Source: Citrobacter amalonaticus (lineage in GTDB: Bacteria > Pseudomonadota > Gammaproteobacteria > Enterobacterales > Enterobacteriaceae). From it: DNA of 64,000 nt. Below the pieces are notes generated by a model. That model was given only the letters and a program-made list of their open reading frames with translations. It was not told the DNA's origin and ran no database searches. Position 1 is the stretch's first letter. Every line of letters begins with the position of its first letter. Made by a program: the position numbers and the translations under genes. The DNA lies in NCBI RefSeq assembly GCF_018252635.1, contig NZ_JAGTXM010000002.1:514962-578961 (forward strand), in the 5' to 3' direction. Of the stretch, positions 19,175-32,568 are shown one piece after another.

Positions 19175-20143
19175 ATGACAATGCCAACTCATCAGTGCCC
19201 ATGGCGGATGCAGGTTCATCACATCCATCAGGAAACGCCGGATGTCTGGACAATTTCGTTGCTGTGCCACGACTATTATCCGTATCGCGCCGGGCAGTAT
19301 GCACTGATCAGCGTACGTAATTCTGCGCAAACGCTGCGTGCTTACACGCTCTCTTCAACGCCGGGCGTCAGCGAGTACATTACGCTGACCGTTCGCCGGA
19401 TTGACGACGGTGCGGGCTCACAGTGGTTAACGCGTGATGTGAAGCGCGGCGACTATCTCTGGCTATCTGATGCGATGGGCGATTTCACCTGCGAAGATAA
19501 AGCCGATGATAAGTTCCTTATGCTGGCGGCCGGCTGTGGCGTCACGCCGATCATGTCGATGCGCCGCTGGTTGGCGAAGTACCGTCCGCAGGCTGACGTC
19601 CAGGTTATCTTCAACGTGCGCTCGCCGCAGGATGTCATTTTCGCCGAGGAGTGGCGTCAGTATCCGGTCACACTGGTGGCCGAAAACAACGCCACTGCCG
19701 GTTTTGTCGCCGGTCGGCTGACCACTGAGTTACTGCAACAGGTACCTGATCTGGCCTCCCGCACGGTGATGACCTGTGGCCCGGCGCCGTATATGGATCT
19801 GGTCGAGCGGGAAGTGAAAGCGCTGGGCGTAACACGCTTCTTTAAAGAACAGTTCTTCACACCGGTTGCGGAAGCGGCAACCAGCGGCCTGAAATTTACT
19901 AAGCTGCAACCGGCGAAAGAATTTTACGCGCCGGTCGGTACGACGCTGCTGGATGCGCTGGAAAGCAACAAGGTGCCCGTCACCGTTGCCTGCCGCGCGG
20001 GCGTCTGCGGTTGCTGTAAAACCAAAGTGGTTTCCGGCGACTATACGGTCAGCAGCACCATGACGCTTACCGATGCCGAAATCGCCGAAGGTTACGTACT
20101 GGCCTGTTCCTGCCATCCGCAGGGCGACCTGGTTCTCGCCTGA
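19175..20143 (+). CDS. hcr: Hcr, NADH oxidoreductase for Hcp
   Basis: 322 residues. An FAD-binding domain (RAYTLSS motif near residue 52), an NAD-binding domain (AAGCGVTPIMSM near 120), and a C-terminal plant-type [2Fe-2S] ferredoxin domain with CRAGVCGCC and a distal Cys in LACSC. It passes electrons from NADH to Hcp. Ribosome binding site taaggag; same operon as hcp. Confidence 0.96.
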   Translation: MTMPTHQCPWRMQVHHIHQETPDVWTISLLCHDYYPYRAGQYALISVRNSAQTLRAYTLSSTPGVSEYITLTVRRIDDGAGSQWLTRDVKRGDYLWLSDAMGDFTCEDKADDKFLMLAAGCGVTPIMSMRRWLAKYRPQADVQVIFNVRSPQDVIFAEEWRQYPVTLVAENNATAGFVAGRLTTELLQQVPDLASRTVMTCGPAPYMDLVEREVKALGVTRFFKEQFFTPVAEAATSGLKFTKLQPAKEFYAPVGTTLLDALESNKVPVTVACRAGVCGCCKTKVVSGDYTVSSTMTLTDAEIAEGYVLACSCHPQGDLVLA

Positions 20144-20150
20144 TAGCAGA

Positions 20151-20229
20151 TTGCCGGATGGCGCTGCGCTTATCCGGCCTACGATAGCGATTGTAGGCCA
20201 GATAAGGCGTTTACGTCGCCATCCGGCAA
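20151..20229. repeat. REP pair (BIME) after hcr
   Basis: Two oppositely oriented REP units: ttgccggatggcgctgcgct at the left and its inverted counterpart ending gccatccggcaa at the right, joined by a short spacer. Typical of enterobacterial extragenic palindromes; it separates the convergent hcr and DoxX genes. Confidence 0.9.
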
Positions 20230-20233
20230 TTCC

Positions 20234-20668
20234 TCACCGCCACGCCGAATTGCCAGCAACCGAAAGCCGTCCCGCCCCTAAAAACGCCACCGCCAGCGCG
20301 CCGATAAAGAAATAAACCAGGCTTTCAATTGCCCATGCCCCGGTTTTATCCAGCGTCCAGGTTTCATTGACCCCGACCATCAGCCACGCCACAATCATGG
20401 TGAACGCCAGCACCAGCGCCGCCGGACGCGTCAGGATCCCGAGAATAATCAGGCAAGGCGCAACCACTTCCCCCACCAGCACGCCGTACGCAATAAAGCC
20501 CGGCAACCCTTTGGCAATCAGCATTCCGCTGATGCCATCAATACCGGCAAACAGCTTATGCAGTCCATGGAACAGCATCAATCCCCCAACCGCCAGGCGT
20601 AATAAAAACTTGCCAAAATCCTCGTGCGTCAGCATCCGATTCACTGCATTTAACCATGTTATAAGCAT
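20234..20668 (-). CDS. DoxX-family membrane protein
   Basis: 144 residues with four membrane segments and the DoxX pattern FLLRLAVGGLMLFHGLHK near the N-terminus and LVGEVVAPCLIILGIL in the middle. DoxX proteins are small inner-membrane proteins linked in some bacteria to thiol or redox stress; no specific role is shown here. E. coli K-12 has hcr followed directly by poxB, so this gene is an extra between them, on the opposite strand. An internal ATG 11 codons downstream is an alternative start. Confidence 0.85.
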   Translation of the reverse strand: MLITWLNAVNRMLTHEDFGKFLLRLAVGGLMLFHGLHKLFAGIDGISGMLIAKGLPGFIAYGVLVGEVVAPCLIILGILTRPAALVLAFTMIVAWLMVGVNETWTLDKTGAWAIESLVYFFIGALAVAFLGAGRLSVAGNSAWR

Positions 20669-20777
20669 CTGAGTTTACTCCTGGTTCGCCCTGATTTTTT
20701 CCACGCTACGCATTATCCCCTTCAAAAGGAAGCTGCTGAAAATAAGGGGTGCCACGAAGCGTAATCACTATCTTCAT

Positions 20778-20784
20778 CTAAACT
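20778..20784 (+). promoter_or_regulatory. Putative sigma-S -10 element of poxB
   Basis: CTAAACT resembles the sigma-S -10 consensus CTAYACT. A start about 7 bp downstream would give a leader of roughly 29 nt, close to that known for E. coli poxB, which is RpoS dependent. Confidence 0.45.
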
Positions 20785-20819
20785 TGTAACCGGTATCACA
20801 ATTAAGGAGATGGAAAACC

Positions 20820-22538
20820 ATGAAACAAACGGTTGCCGCTTTTATTGCTAAAACACTGGAACAGGCGGGTGTGAAACGTATCTGGGGCGTGACGGGCGAT
20901 TCGCTGAACGGCCTGAGTGACAGTCTCAATCGCATGGGAACGATTGAGTGGATGTCGACCCGTCATGAGGAGGTTGCCGCATTCGCGGCAGGTGCGGAGG
21001 CACAACTGACCGGCGAACTGGCAGTTTGCGCCGGATCTTGCGGCCCCGGTAACCTGCATCTGATCAACGGTCTGTTTGACTGTCATCGTAACCACGTCCC
21101 GGTACTGGCTATCGCCGCCCACATCCCTTCCAGCGAAATTGGCAGCGGGTATTTCCAGGAGACGCATCCACAGGAACTGTTCCGCGAATGCAGCCACTAT
21201 TGCGAACTGGTTTCCAGCCCGGAACAGATCCCCCAGGTGCTGGCGATTGCCATGCGCAAAGCGGTGCTCAATCGCGGCGTCTCCGTGGTGGTCTTACCGG
21301 GCGATGTGGCGTTAAAACCGGCGCCAGAAAGCGCCAGCAGCCACTGGTATCACGCGCCGTTGCCGATCGTTACACCTGCAGAAGAAGAGTTAAGAAAACT
21401 GGCCCAGTTGCTGCGCTACTCCAGCAACATCGCCCTGATGTGCGGCAGCGGCTGTGCGGGAGCGCATAAAGAACTGGTTGAGTTCGCCGCCAAAATTAAA
21501 GCCCCCATTGTTCATGCCCTGCGCGGCAAAGAGCATGTCGAATATGACAACCCCTATGATGTGGGGATGACTGGCCTTATCGGCTTCTCATCCGGCTTCC
21601 ATACCATGATGAACGCTGACACACTGGTGCTGCTCGGTACACAGTTCCCCTACCGCGCGTTCTACCCAACTGACGCCAAAATTATCCAGATTGATATCAA
21701 CCCCGCCAGCATCGGCGCGCACAGTAAGGTCGATATGGCGCTGATCGGTGATATCAAAGCCACGCTAACTGCGCTGCTGCCATTGGTGGAAGAGAAAACC
21801 GAGCGTAAATTCCTTGATAAGGCGTTGAGCGATTATCGCGATGCGCGTAAAGGGCTGGACGATCTCGCCAAACCCAGCGAGAAAGCGATTCACCCGCAGT
21901 ACCTGGCGCAGCAAATCAGTCACTTTGCCGCCGATGACGCCATTTTTACCTGCGACGTCGGTACGCCGACGGTGTGGGCCGCCCGCTACCTGAAAATGAA
22001 CGGCAAGCGCCGTCTGCTCGGTTCGTTTAACCACGGTTCGATGGCTAACGCCATGCCGCAGGCGCTGGGCGCACAGGCCACTGCACCGGGACGTCAGGTG
22101 ATTGCCATGTGCGGCGACGGCGGATTCAGTATGCTGATGGGCGATTTCCTGTCGGTGGTCCAGATGAAGCTTCCGGTTAAAATCATAGTCTTTAACAACA
22201 GCGTACTGGGCTTTGTGGCGATGGAGATGAAGGCCGGTGGTTATCTCACCGACGGTACCGAGCTTCACGACACTAACTTTGCCCGCATTGCCGAAGCCTG
22301 CGGCATTACCGGAATTCGGGTGGAAAAAGCGTCAGAGGTTGACGAAGCACTACAGCGTGCGCTGTCGATCGACGGCCCGGTGTTGGTAGATGTGGTTGTC
22401 GCGAAAGAGGAATTGGCTATTCCGCCACAGATCAAACTGGAACAGGCCAAAGGTTTCAGCCTGTATATGTTGCGCGCCATCATCAGTGGCCGCGGCGATG
22501 AGGTGATCGAACTGGCAAAAACCAACTGGCTCAGGTAA
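20820..22538 (+). CDS. poxB: Pyruvate dehydrogenase (quinone)/pyruvate oxidase
   Basis: 572 residues, the E. coli length. A thiamine-diphosphate enzyme: the catalytic Glu lies in [12 protein letters not shown] (about residue 50), and the ThDP/Mg motif is [15 protein letters not shown] with NNS downstream (about 433-460). The C-terminal end, [19 protein letters not shown], is the amphipathic membrane-docking helix. It converts pyruvate to acetate and CO2, passing electrons to ubiquinone, mainly in stationary phase. ltaE follows 38 bp downstream and ybjT after that, so an operon is likely. Confidence 0.97.
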   Translation: MKQTVAAFIAKTLEQAGVKRIWGVTGDSLNGLSDSLNRMGTIEWMSTRHEEVAAFAAGAEAQLTGELAVCAGSCGPGNLHLINGLFDCHRNHVPVLAIAAHIPSSEIGSGYFQETHPQELFRECSHYCELVSSPEQIPQVLAIAMRKAVLNRGVSVVVLPGDVALKPAPESASSHWYHAPLPIVTPAEEELRKLAQLLRYSSNIALMCGSGCAGAHKELVEFAAKIKAPIVHALRGKEHVEYDNPYDVGMTGLIGFSSGFHTMMNADTLVLLGTQFPYRAFYPTDAKIIQIDINPASIGAHSKVDMALIGDIKATLTALLPLVEEKTERKFLDKALSDYRDARKGLDDLAKPSEKAIHPQYLAQQISHFAADDAIFTCDVGTPTVWAARYLKMNGKRRLLGSFNHGSMANAMPQALGAQATAPGRQVIAMCGDGGFSMLMGDFLSVVQMKLPVKIIVFNNSVLGFVAMEMKAGGYLTDGTELHDTNFARIAEACGITGIRVEKASEVDEALQRALSIDGPVLVDVVVAKEELAIPPQIKLEQAKGFSLYMLRAIISGRGDEVIELAKTNWLR

Positions 22539-22576
22539 AACAATGCACATCGCCTTTCAAACAATAGGGATGTGCA

Positions 22577-23578
22577 ATGATCGATTTACGCAGTGATACC
22601 GTAACCCGTCCGGGTCGCGCCATGCTTGAAGAAATGATGGCCGCCCCGGTCGGGGATGACGTGTACGGAGATGACCCCACCGTTAACGCTCTTCAGCAAT
22701 ACGTCGCCGACCTTTCAGGTAAAGAAGCGGCGTTATTTTTACCCACCGGCACCCAAGCCAACCTCGTGGCGCTCCTCAGCCACTGCGAGCGTGGCGAAGA
22801 GTATATCGCCGGTCAGGGGGCACATAACTATCTGTATGAAGCCGGTGGCGCGGCGGTGCTCGGCAGTATTCAGCCGCAGCCGATAGACGCCGCGGCTGAC
22901 GGTACGCTACCGCTGGATAAAGTCGCCGCCAAAATTAAGGCAGATGATATCCACTTTGCCCGTACCCGCCTGCTAAGCCTTGAAAATACTCATAACGGCA
23001 AAGTGCTGCCGCGCGAGTATCTGAAAGAGGCCTGGGAATTCACCCGTGAGCGCGGTCTGGCGCTGCATGTCGATGGCGCGCGTATTTTTAATGCCGTTGT
23101 AGCCTACGGTTGTGAACTCAAAGAGATCGCTCAGTATTGCGACTCCTTTACCCTCTGTCTGTCCAAAGGGCTGGGGACACCGGTCGGCTCGCTACTGGTC
23201 GGCAGCCGCGAATACATCAAGCGCGCTACCCGCTGGCGCAAAATGACCGGCGGCGGCATGCGTCAGGCCGGTATCCTGGCGGCAGCCGGAATGTATGCTC
23301 TAAAAAATAACGTTGCGCGCCTGCAGGACGATCACGACAACGCGGCCTGGCTGGCAGAACAACTGCGGGAAATCGGGGCGGACGTGATGCGTCACGATAC
23401 CAATATGCTGTTTGTCCGCGTTGGAGAAGCTAACGCCGCGGCCCTGGGTGAGCACATGAAGGCACAGGGTGTGCTGATCAACGCATCGCCAATTGTCCGT
23501 CTGGTGACCCATCTGGATGTCTCACGGGAGCAGCTTGCTGATGTCGTCGCCCACTGGCGCGCCTTCCTGAATCGTTAA
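22577..23578 (+). CDS. ltaE: Low-specificity L-threonine aldolase
   Basis: 333 residues. PLP-dependent fold type I enzyme that cleaves L-threonine and L-allo-threonine to glycine and acetaldehyde. [20 protein letters not shown] is the family N-terminus; [10 protein letters not shown] contains the Asp that binds PLP nitrogen, and the PLP lysine is in [13 protein letters not shown] (about residue 197). In the poxB operon; ybjT starts 10 bp after it. Confidence 0.97.
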   Translation: MIDLRSDTVTRPGRAMLEEMMAAPVGDDVYGDDPTVNALQQYVADLSGKEAALFLPTGTQANLVALLSHCERGEEYIAGQGAHNYLYEAGGAAVLGSIQPQPIDAAADGTLPLDKVAAKIKADDIHFARTRLLSLENTHNGKVLPREYLKEAWEFTRERGLALHVDGARIFNAVVAYGCELKEIAQYCDSFTLCLSKGLGTPVGSLLVGSREYIKRATRWRKMTGGGMRQAGILAAAGMYALKNNVARLQDDHDNAAWLAEQLREIGADVMRHDTNMLFVRVGEANAAALGEHMKAQGVLINASPIVRLVTHLDVSREQLADVVAHWRAFLNR

Positions 23579-23588
23579 GGAGAGAGAT

Positions 23589-25025
23589 GTGCCGCAACGC
23601 ATCGTAGTTCTTGGCGCCAGTGGGTACATTGGTCAGCATCTGGTGCAGGCGCTCAGCCAGCAAGGGCATCAGGTACTGGCGGCGGCACGTCGCATTGAGC
23701 GACTGGAAAAACAGCGGCTGCCCAACGTCAGCTGTCATAAGGTCGATCTGAACTGGCCGACAACGCTCCCTTCCCTGCTGGTCGATGTCGACACTGTCTA
23801 TTATCTGGTCCATGGCATGGGAGAAGGCGGCGATTTTATTGCGCACGAGCGTCAGGTCGCGCTTAACGTGCGTGACGCCCTGCGTGAAACGCCGGTCGGA
23901 CAACTGATTTTTCTCAGCTCTTTGCAGGCACCGGAACACGAACAATCCGATCACCTGCGGGCACGGCAGGTAACCGCCGATACCTTGCGCGAGTCTGGCG
24001 TACCGGTGACGGAACTACGCGCCGGGATCATCGTCGGAGCCGGTTCCGCCGCTTTTGAAGTGATGCGTGACATGGTCTATAACCTGCCGGTGCTAACCCC
24101 GCCGCGCTGGGTGCGTTCGCGCACCACGCCCATCGCACTGGAAAACCTACTGCATTACCTGGTGGCGTTACTGGATCACCCATCCCGTGAGCATCGAATC
24201 TTTGAAGCCGCCGGGCCACAGGTGCTGAGTTACCAACAGCAGTTTGAACATTTCATGGCGGTCAGCGGCAAGCATCGCTGGCTTATCCCCATCCCCTTTC
24301 CCACCAGTTGGATTTCCGTCTGGTTCCTGAACGTCATCACTTCGGTGCCGCCGACCACCGCGAAAGCGTTAATACAGGGCCTCAGACACGATCTGCTGGC
24401 CGATGACAGCGAACTGCGGGCGTTGCTCCCCCAAAAGCTGATCGCCTTTGATGATGCCGTACGCAGCACGCTGAAGGAAGAGGAGAAACTGGTGAACTCC
24501 AGCGACTGGGGCTACGACGCACAGGCGTTTGCCCGCTGGCGACCTGAGTACGGTTTTTTCGCCAAACAGGCCGGTTTTACCGTAAAGACATCCGCCAGCT
24601 TGCCGGCATTATGGCGGGTAGTGAACCGTCTCGGTGGCAAAGAGGGCTATTTCTTTGGCAATGCTTTATGGAAGATCCGCGCCGCGCTGGATCGGTTAGT
24701 TGGCCATCGGTTGGCAAAAGGTCGGCCTGAACACGAAATGCTTCAACCAGGCGATACCGTAGACAGCTGGAAAGTGATTATCGTCGAGCCGGAAAAACAG
24801 CTCACGCTGTTGTTTGGCATGAAGGCACCAGGACTGGGACGGCTGAGCTTCACCCTTGAAGATAAGGGTGATCATCGCGAGATTGACGTGCGCGCCTGGT
24901 GGCATCCGCACGGTATGCCAGGGCTTTTCTACTGGCTGCTGATGATCCCGGCGCACCTGTTTATTTTCCGGGGGATGGCAAAGAAAATTGCCAGACTTGC
25001 AGAACAAATCACAGTTAAATCGTAA
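23589..25025 (+). CDS. ybjT: YbjT, NAD(P)-binding membrane-associated SDR-like protein
   Basis: 478 residues, GTG start at 23589 following ggagagag. The N-terminal Rossmann domain has [10 protein letters not shown] (residues 8-18) like atypical short-chain reductases. The C-terminal half contains a DUF2867-type region ending in a hydrophobic segment ([16 protein letters not shown], about 448-463) that may bind the membrane. Function in E. coli is not established. Last gene of the poxB-ltaE-ybjT cluster. Confidence 0.93.
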   Translation: MPQRIVVLGASGYIGQHLVQALSQQGHQVLAAARRIERLEKQRLPNVSCHKVDLNWPTTLPSLLVDVDTVYYLVHGMGEGGDFIAHERQVALNVRDALRETPVGQLIFLSSLQAPEHEQSDHLRARQVTADTLRESGVPVTELRAGIIVGAGSAAFEVMRDMVYNLPVLTPPRWVRSRTTPIALENLLHYLVALLDHPSREHRIFEAAGPQVLSYQQQFEHFMAVSGKHRWLIPIPFPTSWISVWFLNVITSVPPTTAKALIQGLRHDLLADDSELRALLPQKLIAFDDAVRSTLKEEEKLVNSSDWGYDAQAFARWRPEYGFFAKQAGFTVKTSASLPALWRVVNRLGGKEGYFFGNALWKIRAALDRLVGHRLAKGRPEHEMLQPGDTVDSWKVIIVEPEKQLTLLFGMKAPGLGRLSFTLEDKGDHREIDVRAWWHPHGMPGLFYWLLMIPAHLFIFRGMAKKIARLAEQITVKS

Positions 25026-25117
25026 AAACTTGCTGTATTGTTTCACGTTTCCCATTGCATACCGACGTAATTCACGGAAGAATGCGCACGACGTTTTATT
25101 AAACACAGTGGACTGAT

Positions 25118-26131
25118 ATGAAGGTACTGGTTACCGGCGCAACCAGCGGCTTAGGACGAAACGCGGTTGAGTTTTTGCGCAACAAAGGCATCAGCGTCAG
25201 AGCGACCGGTCGCAACGAAGCGATGGGGAAACTGCTCGAAAAAATGGGCGCGGAGTTTGTGCATGCGGATCTGACCGAACTGGTCTCTTCGCAGGCGAAA
25301 GTCATGCTTGCCGGCATCGACACGCTGTGGCACTGCTCCAGTTTCACTTCTCCGTGGGGAACGCAGGAAGCCTTTGATCTGGCAAACGTTCGGGCGACCC
25401 GCCGTCTCGGCGAATGGGCCGTCGCCTGGGGCGTGCGTAACGTTGTCCATATCTCCTCTCCGTCGCTTTACTTCGATTATCACCATCACCGTGATATCAA
25501 AGAAGATTTTCGTCCACACCGCTTTGCCAACGAATTTGCCCGCAGCAAAGCCGCCGGAGAAGAGGTCATCAGTCTGCTGGCCCAGGCGAATCCGCAGACC
25601 CGTTTTACGGTGCTGCGCCCACAGAGCCTGTTTGGCCCACACGACAAAGTGTTTATCCCCCGTCTGGCGCACATGATGCACCACTATGGCAGCGTGCTGT
25701 TGCCGCACGGCGGCAGCGCGATGGTCGATATGACCTACTATGAGAACGCCATCCATGCGATGTGGCTGGCGAGCCAGGAACAGTGCGACACTCTGCCGTC
25801 CGGTCGGGTGTACAACATCACTAACGGCGAGCCCAGAACCCTGCGCAGTATTGTGCAAAAGCTTATTGATGAACTGAATATCCACTGCCGGATCCGTTCT
25901 GTACCCTACCCGATGCTGGATATGATTGCCCGCAGCCTGGAGCACTTTGGCAATAAGTCGGCAAAAGAGCCGGCGTTAACCCACTACGGGGTATCAAAGC
26001 TGAATTTTGATTTCACGCTGGATATCAGCCGCGCGGAGAGCGAATTGGGGTATAAGCCGATCGTGACGCTGGATGACGGGATTATCCGCACGGCGGCATG
26101 GTTGCGGGATCACGGGAAATTACACCGTTAG
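25118..26131 (+). CDS. ybjS: YbjS, NAD(P)-dependent epimerase/3-beta-HSD-like protein
   Basis: 337 residues. Rossmann motif [12 protein letters not shown] at the N-terminus, extended SDR type. The usual catalytic Tyr-x-x-x-Lys appears as F-A-R-S-K (Phe about residue 140, Lys 144), so the general-base tyrosine is replaced; I recall the same Phe in E. coli YbjS. Substrate unknown. It is separated from ybjT by 92 bp and ends at a strong terminator, beyond which the accessory chitinase/T2SS locus begins. Confidence 0.93.
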   Translation: MKVLVTGATSGLGRNAVEFLRNKGISVRATGRNEAMGKLLEKMGAEFVHADLTELVSSQAKVMLAGIDTLWHCSSFTSPWGTQEAFDLANVRATRRLGEWAVAWGVRNVVHISSPSLYFDYHHHRDIKEDFRPHRFANEFARSKAAGEEVISLLAQANPQTRFTVLRPQSLFGPHDKVFIPRLAHMMHHYGSVLLPHGGSAMVDMTYYENAIHAMWLASQEQCDTLPSGRVYNITNGEPRTLRSIVQKLIDELNIHCRIRSVPYPMLDMIARSLEHFGNKSAKEPALTHYGVSKLNFDFTLDISRAESELGYKPIVTLDDGIIRTAAWLRDHGKLHR

Positions 26132-26143
26132 GATTTTGCAGAC

Positions 26144-26173
26144 AAAAACGGCAACCCGAAGGCTGCCGTTTTT
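26144..26173 (+). terminator. Bidirectional terminator between ybjS and the GH19 chitinase
   Basis: aaaaacggca / tgccgttttt perfect ten-pair stem with a ten-base loop, 12 bp after ybjS and 10 bp from the chitinase stop. Confidence 0.9.
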
Positions 26174-26183
26174 GTTTGGCTGA

Positions 26184-28019
26184 TTACAACGCCGTCCACG
26201 CATCCTGCCATGCAATACCTTTACCTGGCTCGTAATACGACGGCGCGTTGTTGCACCAGCCGCTGTACGGGTAAGGTTTGCACTGGAACAACTGACCACG
26301 GTTGTTCACGATATCGCCGGCTTTCCATTTGGTTTTGGAAGTCCAGGTCGGGTAAGTCCCGGTCTGGCCGCCGTCGGTTTGTTTCGCTTTCACGTTCAGC
26401 GTATAGCTGGTGTTGCTGCTCAGCTTGCCGTCGCTGACGGTCAGGTTGATCTGATACTGCGTCGCAGCGGCAGCCTCCGGTGCGTTGAAAGTGATCACCG
26501 ATTTATCTTCACCACTGACCGTCTGACCATTCTGGGAAGTCCAGGTATAGGTCAGTTTGTCACCATCTTCGTCAGTCGAACCGGACGCGTTCAGAGACAC
26601 GGATTTACCTGCTTCAACCGCCCCCACTGGACCTGCGATTTTCGCCACCGGCGCGTGGTTCACCGGCGCTGGGGTGTTATCTTCCGGCGTATTGTCGTCC
26701 GGTACTGACGGCGTGTTGTCCGGGGTGGTACCTTCGTCCGTCGGGTCGACAGGAGTCGGCGTCGGGGTTGGCGTTACGCTACCACCGTCGGAAGTCCCGT
26801 CATCACCCACCACGTTGACGTTGAAGAATTTCTTCACGCACTTGGTATAGTCGCCCTCTTTAAAGGCGCTGAACGGCGTCTGATAACCCACCAGCTGGCA
26901 AGAGTAGGTTTGGCCTGACGGTGTATCCGCGCTCCATCCCCAGTCCTGTTCCCAGTAGATCTTCAGCGCGCCCGCACCGCCTTCGTCGAACTGCTTCATG
27001 TTCGCGCAACCCAGCACTTCGTTCGCCGGAACCTGGACTTTCAGGTAGTTAGCAAACTCTTTGTAGTACTTAATACGGTTCTGCGACTGGGCAATCTCAG
27101 TCGGGCCGCCGCACTCCACACCGCCGTTGATGATCTGCGTGGTCACACCAAAGCCCGGCACCAGGCCGTTCGCTTTATCGTGATCGTTTGGCTGCCAGGT
27201 GCCGTCGATAACCTGCAGCATGCTCGGTTTCGGTGGCTGTGGGTAGGCGAAGAAGAAAATGGCGGACGCCAGGTTCAACCAGGTGTCAGCCACCAGTTCA
27301 GGTTTATCCAGCAGAACGCGAACGTCGCCGTACATCGCTTCAGAGAACGGGCCATAGTTGTAGTTATAGGAGAGCTGTTTCGCGCCACGACCAAAGTAGC
27401 TGACGAAATCGCCATCTTTGTCTTTACCGCACGGCCAGGTCTGACCCTGCCATACGTCCGGGTTACATTCGCCGTTATAGCCGCCCTTCTGGCCTTCGCT
27501 CCAGCCCATTTCACGCACATAGACCAGCGCCTGACGCCATTCGGCTTCCGGACGCCAGGATTCGTGACCGCCGGTTTCCTGGGCGAAGTGCGCGAACATG
27601 GTCGCCAAAGATTTACGGCAGATGGCGTCGCTGTTGCGACCATCGGTATAGGTCTGGCAGAGTGCCGGGAATTTACCGACCGCTTTCAGGAAATTGCTGT
27701 AGGTATATTCCGGGGCGCGCAGCGGGAAGAGGTAATCCCAGTCGCTGGCCTTAATAATCCCTTCTACGCGCTTCACGTTTTCCGGGTTAGAGGGGTTACC
27801 CGGCTCGATTTTTTCCACCAGGCTGTTGTCCAGCGTACGGATCGTCGCCTTCACTGACGCCATCAGGGGGAAGTTGGTCAGATCCTGCTCTTTCTTCTGC
27901 AGATCGCTGGCCTTAACGGTATAGGGTTCACTGCTGGCCTGTAGCGTCGTTGCCTGAGCCATAAAAGGTGCAACGCATGCGCCTGCGATAAGAACACTGA
28001 GTAATGTCCTTTTGTTCAT
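26184..28019 (-). CDS. Secreted GH19 chitinase with PKD and chitin-binding modules
   Basis: 611 residues from the ATG at 28019, which gives a clean signal peptide ([20 protein letters not shown], cleavage near AQA). The GH19 catalytic domain spans about 90-400; the signature [12 protein letters not shown] places the catalytic Glu at about 148, and [11 protein letters not shown]-like [17 protein letters not shown] follows. A Pro/Thr/Asp linker (about 425-465) leads to a PKD domain ([19 protein letters not shown] region) and a C-terminal CBM5/12-type module rich in Trp ([17 protein letters not shown]). It hydrolyses chitin endo-wise. No gene of this type stands here in E. coli K-12; likely a type II secretion substrate. 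Confidence 0.93.
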   Translation of the reverse strand: MNKRTLLSVLIAGACVAPFMAQATTLQASSEPYTVKASDLQKKEQDLTNFPLMASVKATIRTLDNSLVEKIEPGNPSNPENVKRVEGIIKASDWDYLFPLRAPEYTYSNFLKAVGKFPALCQTYTDGRNSDAICRKSLATMFAHFAQETGGHESWRPEAEWRQALVYVREMGWSEGQKGGYNGECNPDVWQGQTWPCGKDKDGDFVSYFGRGAKQLSYNYNYGPFSEAMYGDVRVLLDKPELVADTWLNLASAIFFFAYPQPPKPSMLQVIDGTWQPNDHDKANGLVPGFGVTTQIINGGVECGGPTEIAQSQNRIKYYKEFANYLKVQVPANEVLGCANMKQFDEGGAGALKIYWEQDWGWSADTPSGQTYSCQLVGYQTPFSAFKEGDYTKCVKKFFNVNVVGDDGTSDGGSVTPTPTPTPVDPTDEGTTPDNTPSVPDDNTPEDNTPAPVNHAPVAKIAGPVGAVEAGKSVSLNASGSTDEDGDKLTYTWTSQNGQTVSGEDKSVITFNAPEAAAATQYQINLTVSDGKLSSNTSYTLNVKAKQTDGGQTGTYPTWTSKTKWKAGDIVNNRGQLFQCKPYPYSGWCNNAPSYYEPGKGIAWQDAWTAL

Positions 28020-28162
28020 TTCGATGGTCCTGTTAATAACATTAAGAGTCAATAAAAAGTTAATTTCATTTGCGGTTTATTTATTAATCCATTTAATAAA
28101 TAAACCAGGTGCAGTTTTCACTTTATGAAGAACACTTTCTGATATTCTTCAAAAAATGAAAA

Positions 28163-28612
28163 TCAATAATAACGTGTACGAGCAGTACGTTTAATTTTTT
28201 GATATTTATTCCAGACTTTACGCGCATAGATCATACGCAAAGAAAAATTTTCTTTTTTCAGCCCTGCGTTATAGGCCCCAACAGCTTCCCAGTTATAGCC
28301 ATACACTTTAATCATATCAGAGAGTATCGATGCCCCAACCATAATCGAGGTGCAGGGTTCGGTAATTAACCGGTACTCATTAATGCCCTGTATTTTCAGC
28401 TCAGCAAAATGAGAGCTGTTAATCTGCATTAATCCTACATCGCGTGTTCCATCACGATTCTGTCCAATCGCATACGGGTTCATTCCGGACTCGACATTCG
28501 CAATGGCGTACAATAAATAAGGATCCACATGATAATAATGCGCGGCTTTATCCCAACAGTTGGCAAAGACGCTATGGCTAACTATCAATAACATTAAAAA
28601 TAACGATTTCAT
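28163..28612 (-). CDS. Small periplasmic lytic transglycosylase (SLT/IagB-like)
   Basis: 149 residues with a signal peptide (MKSLFLMLLIVSHSVFA). The SLT fold is shown by YAIANVESGMNPYAIG (catalytic Glu about 41), RDVGLMQINSSHF and VGAYNAG. Proteins of this size (IagB, IpgF, PilT-like) locally open peptidoglycan for type III, IV or pilus machines. Here it sits between two chitinase genes and close to a T2SS operon, suggesting a helper role in assembling that machine, though help in cell-wall digestion cannot be excluded. AT-rich compared with the chitinases. Confidence 0.9.
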   Translation of the reverse strand: MKSLFLMLLIVSHSVFANCWDKAAHYYHVDPYLLYAIANVESGMNPYAIGQNRDGTRDVGLMQINSSHFAELKIQGINEYRLITEPCTSIMVGASILSDMIKVYGYNWEAVGAYNAGLKKENFSLRMIYARKVWNKYQKIKRTARTRYY

Positions 28613-28670
28613 TTTTAGTCCGGGTCTTTTTCATTGTCTCCTTACACGCTTATTGGCTGTTTCCTGGTTT

Positions 28671-28702
28671 ACGGTCCACGTCCGAAGTGGGGCGTGGACC
28701 GT
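28671..28702 (-). terminator. Hairpin downstream of the GH18 chitinase
   Basis: acggtccacg / cgtggaccgt perfect ten-pair stem, 41 bp beyond the chitinase stop. There is no T tract, so it may stabilise mRNA rather than terminate. Confidence 0.5.
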
Positions 28703-28742
28703 GATAGCGGGTAAAAAATTACCCGCATTGTTATCGCTTTAA

Positions 28743-31541
<2,799 letters not shown>

Positions 31542-31761
31542 TTAAATACCCATGCTTTTCCATTAAACATGGACGAACGTTATTTACTGATAAATTAATC
31601 GTGAACGTTTCTGGTTCGCGAAAGACCCGTTTATTATTGCGCTGTACTTTCCTCCACTCATAAAACCTTCAACAAATCTTTTATTGCGCAGAGAAGAATA
31701 CAGTGGGGAATTTCTTTTTTCCTTTCATTCCCCCGGTGAAAAAACTTTAAAAAAAACTTGA

Positions 31762-32568
31762 CTACTTTATTAAAAAAGAGAAATGCATAATTTGTGCGAT
31801 AAAAACACTCATTCCGGCTAACGCAAGATAGGGGCCAAAAGAAATAAGGTTATTTTTATTCGCAAAGGGCTTTAACAGGCAATGCATAATAATGCCGCCG
31901 AGCGCGGCAATCAGTAACAGGGACGGCAGCGCCTGCCAGCCACACCAGGCGCCCAGCGCCGCCAGCAGCTTAAAATCACCGTAGCCTAACCCTTCCCGGC
32001 CGGTCAGCAGGCGAAACGCCCAATAGACTGTCCAGAGAGAGAGATAACCGGCAACCGCGCCGTAAATCGCATCGGTCAGCGGTAGCGTCCGGAAAAGGGC
32101 ATGGAACAACAGTCCCGCCCACAGCAACGGTTGGGTCAGACAGTCCGGCAACAGCATATGACGCGCGTCAATCACCACCAACGGCAGTAACAGACTCCAC
32201 ATCACCCACAGCGCGATCATCTCCGCAAACGACGGCGCCAGCGCCGCGCTGATTGCGAAAAAGAGTGCGCTAAATACTTCAACCAACAGCAGACGCAGCG
32301 GAATGGACGTGTGGCAATGGCAGCAGCGACCTCGCAATACGCACCAGCTAATAACAGGAATATTTTCCCAGGCACTTAACGCGTGATGACATTCCGGGCA
32401 GTGAGACGCGGGAAACAACAGATTGCCCGCCCCCTCTTCTTCCATCATGAGCGGCGGAATACGCTCTGCTACCACCCCCAGGAAACTGCCAATAATTGCG
32501 CCCAACGCGCCGCTCATGGTGCACAGAACAGGCAGATCCATCTGCTGCAGCAACATTAACGGATTCAT
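31762..32568 (-). CDS. gspO: GspO, prepilin peptidase/N-methyltransferase
   Basis: 268 residues, polytopic. The cytoplasmic zinc-binding loop has CPECHHAL and CCHCHTS, and the aspartyl-protease residues are in VVIDARHMLLPD and GYGDFKLLAALGAW. It cleaves and N-methylates the pseudopilins GspG-K. Last gene of the operon; its start overlaps the gspM stop by 4 bp. A gspN gene is absent between gspM and gspO. Confidence 0.95.
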   Translation of the reverse strand: MNPLMLLQQMDLPVLCTMSGALGAIIGSFLGVVAERIPPLMMEEEGAGNLLFPASHCPECHHALSAWENIPVISWCVLRGRCCHCHTSIPLRLLLVEVFSALFFAISAALAPSFAEMIALWVMWSLLLPLVVIDARHMLLPDCLTQPLLWAGLLFHALFRTLPLTDAIYGAVAGYLSLWTVYWAFRLLTGREGLGYGDFKLLAALGAWCGWQALPSLLLIAALGGIIMHCLLKPFANKNNLISFGPYLALAGMSVFIAQIMHFSFLIK

